Shown: positions 62,753-64,000 of the stretch, one piece after another
Layout: each line of letters opens with the position of its first letter
Position numbering within the stretch: position 1 is the stretch's first letter
Source: Bosea sp. PAMC 26642
GTDB lineage: Bacteria > Pseudomonadota > Alphaproteobacteria > Rhizobiales > Beijerinckiaceae
NCBI RefSeq assembly: GCF_001562255.1
Contig: NZ_CP014301.1
Location: 1-64,000 of the forward strand
Length of the DNA: 64,000 bases
Direction: 5' to 3'
The notes under the pieces: model-generated
Database searches by the model: none
The model's input: only the letters and a program-made list of their open reading frames with translations
What the model was told of the DNA's origin: nothing
Program-made: the position numbers and the translations under genes

Positions 62753-63244
62753 ATGACCGACGATCCCGATATGTCCAGGCCGAACGCCATATTGATGGCT
62801 GTAGCCAAATCAATGGCAGCATTCGGGCGTGATCGCAGCGGATCGACCGCGATCGAATTCGGCGTGGTCGGGCTGATGCTGGTCACGATCCTGCTTGCCA
62901 CGATCCAGTTCTCGATGATGCTGCTGTGCCAGATGCGCCTACACGACACGTTGTCGGATGTCGCGACCGGGGCGAATACGGCATTGTTGGCGGATAAGGC
63001 CGGGTTGCGGGTCCTGATCTGCGACAATCTGATACTAGTCGATAACTGTGCCGGGACGCTTCTGCTCGAGAAAGCTCCCGTCAAGACATTCTCAACTGGC
63101 CCGCAGCCGATAGCAGGCGCCACATTCGCTGCCGGCACAAAAGGCGATGCCATGCTGATCCGCGCGACGGCGAATATCGTGACCTTCGTTCCCGGATTGC
63201 CGGCGCTGAGCGTGAGCGGCACCACTCTGTTCGCGAGCCCATGA
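62753..63244 (+). CDS. TadE-like minor pilin
   Basis: A 163-aa protein with the pseudopilin pattern GRDRSGSTAIEFGVVG (Glu at the expected position), one hydrophobic helix (LMLVTILLATIQFSMMLL) and a soluble C-terminal domain with two cysteines (LICDNLILVDNCAG). It is separated from the preceding gene by seven bases and overlaps the next gene by four (ATGA). It would be processed by the same prepilin peptidase as Flp. Confidence 0.88.
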   Translation: MTDDPDMSRPNAILMAVAKSMAAFGRDRSGSTAIEFGVVGLMLVTILLATIQFSMMLLCQMRLHDTLSDVATGANTALLADKAGLRVLICDNLILVDNCAGTLLLEKAPVKTFSTGPQPIAGATFAAGTKGDAMLIRATANIVTFVPGLPALSVSGTTLFASP

Positions 63245-63777
63245 TGCTGAATCGTTTGAGGCGCTTTATCGGAACGAAATCATCGTCCGTCGCCACGGAC
63301 GAAAGCGGCGTCGCGGCGGTCGAGTTTGCTCTTCTAGCGACGCTGCTCCTCACGCTTCTGGCGGGCGGCGTCGACCTGACCAATGCTCTGATCGTTCAAC
63401 GCGATGTGGATCGCCTGTCCAACGAGCTTGCGCAGGCCTTGGTCGGCTGCGGCGACGAAAGCTGCGTGATCAAGAACGGTTCCGACATCAACGCCAGACT
63501 CAGCAACATCGCTCCCGGCCTTGATGGAATTGCGGTCGGCTTCGCCAATGTCCAGCGCATCAGTGATGCGATCGTAGCTCAGGGCGGCAACATGACCTAT
63601 CTGCCGGCAGATATGACCACTCTCGCCAAGTCCGTGTTACCGGCTGACAAGGACTGGGGAGTTGCCACCCTGATCACCTACACGCACACGCCGATCCTGC
63701 TCAGCTTCGCCAAGGATTGGGGCTTCAACCTCGCGAATTTCCGCAGCTATAACGTCATGCTACGAACGAAGGCCTGA
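63241..63777 (+). CDS. TadE/TadG-like minor pilin
   Basis: A 178-aa protein with a longer cytoplasmic start (MMLNRLRRFIGTKSSS), the pilin-like segment DESGVAAVEFALLATLLLTLL and a C-terminal domain with one cysteine pair (GCGDESC). It is translationally coupled to the previous gene through ATGA. The three TadE/TadG genes and the flp gene probably form one functional unit. Confidence 0.88.
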   Translation: MMLNRLRRFIGTKSSSVATDESGVAAVEFALLATLLLTLLAGGVDLTNALIVQRDVDRLSNELAQALVGCGDESCVIKNGSDINARLSNIAPGLDGIAVGFANVQRISDAIVAQGGNMTYLPADMTTLAKSVLPADKDWGVATLITYTHTPILLSFAKDWGFNLANFRSYNVMLRTKA

Positions 63778-63789
63778 TCGCCCGCCCCC

Positions 63790-64000
63790 CTACTCCGCCG
63801 CCGTCTTGAAGCTCTGCAAATTGTCCAGGCTCTGGATGATGTGCTCGGCCAGCGCGTTCGACAGCACGGACGGGTCGAAGCGGGTGCGCAGCAGGCCGAT
63901 CTTGCAGGAGGGCAGCGTCATGAAGCCCTCCGCCGGCCCCAGGATCTTCATCCCCGGCCTCACCGCGCTTTCCGGCAGCACCGAGACCGCCAGCCCTGCG
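63790..64000 (-). CDS. LysR-type regulator, C-terminal end
   Basis: The last 70 codons of a gene that continues past the right edge. The visible stretch LPESAVRPGMKILGPAEGF and SCKIGLLRTRFDP followed by a helical tail (LSNALAEHIIQSL) is the C-terminal end of the substrate-binding domain of LysR family regulators. The DNA-binding domain lies outside. The target is unknown. Confidence 0.75.
   Translation of the reverse strand, partial: AGLAVSVLPESAVRPGMKILGPAEGFMTLPSCKIGLLRTRFDPSVLSNALAEHIIQSLDNLQSFKTAAE

Overview
The window is chromosomal DNA from a GC-rich alphaproteobacterium, most likely of the order Hyphomicrobiales (Rhizobiales). The support is codon use, a typical LPS block (CysQ-type phosphatase, DUF4170, DUF374 acyltransferase, WaaA, LpxK, DUF2093), a MutL with the endonuclease motif, a proteobacterial/plant-type GshA, and the TIGR02186-TauE pair. 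A Bosea-like genus is a guess from memory of gene content. No rRNA, tRNA, CRISPR array, transposase or prophage was found. Almost everything looks like stable core genome.

Layout. 1-4847: the end of a three-subunit membrane-bound formate dehydrogenase operon (alpha partial, beta, gamma), a terminator, then mobB-moeA for the molybdenum cofactor the enzyme needs. 4858-10185 (minus): a TIGR02186/TauE exporter pair and a large PodJ-like coiled-coil/Sel1 membrane protein. 10537-17105: a MerR regulator, then a fatty-acid beta-oxidation operon (acyl-CoA dehydrogenase, thiolase, FadB-like fusion) ending in a peptide-deformylase homologue that has lost metal ligands. 17171-17727: a YefM/YoeB toxin-antitoxin pair. 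17739-25343: serine hydrolase, class III aminotransferase, a TPR membrane protein, a degenerate EAL protein, a HAD hydrolase and a stand-alone CheY. 25628-37923: MaoC hydratase, ribF, ileS-lspA, a DUF3035 envelope protein, an M16 peptidase pair, pgi and mutL.

37929-46355: a DUF433/DUF5615 toxin-antitoxin pair, rsmD, an RluB-type pseudouridine synthase with very long disordered tails, tadA, a small M15-like peptidase, a second TauE exporter with a divergent ArsR-like regulator, a patatin-like lipase, and a fluoroacetate-dehalogenase homologue translationally coupled to an orphan VapB-like antitoxin. 46408-61112: purD, xseA, a dienelactone-hydrolase-like protein, the LPS/Kdo block, ubiA, rsmE, a YbdK-type ligase and gshA. 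61215-63777: a Flp pilin and three TadE/TadG-type minor pilins, one carrying a large extra C-terminal domain, without the Tad secretion machinery in view. The window ends in a truncated LysR-type regulator.

Intergenic DNA carries several large nested palindromes. Three share one sequence family (1777, 34434, 47726) and at least three more have different sequences (13023, 24839, 35941). A perfect 13-bp dyad lies just upstream of the beta-oxidation operon next to the MerR gene.

Most notable for follow-up: the metal-ligand-less deformylase homologue in the beta-oxidation operon, the TadG-like pilin with its fused domain, the dehalogenase-VapB coupling, the degenerate EAL protein, and the palindromic element families, one of which sits inside the formate dehydrogenase operon.
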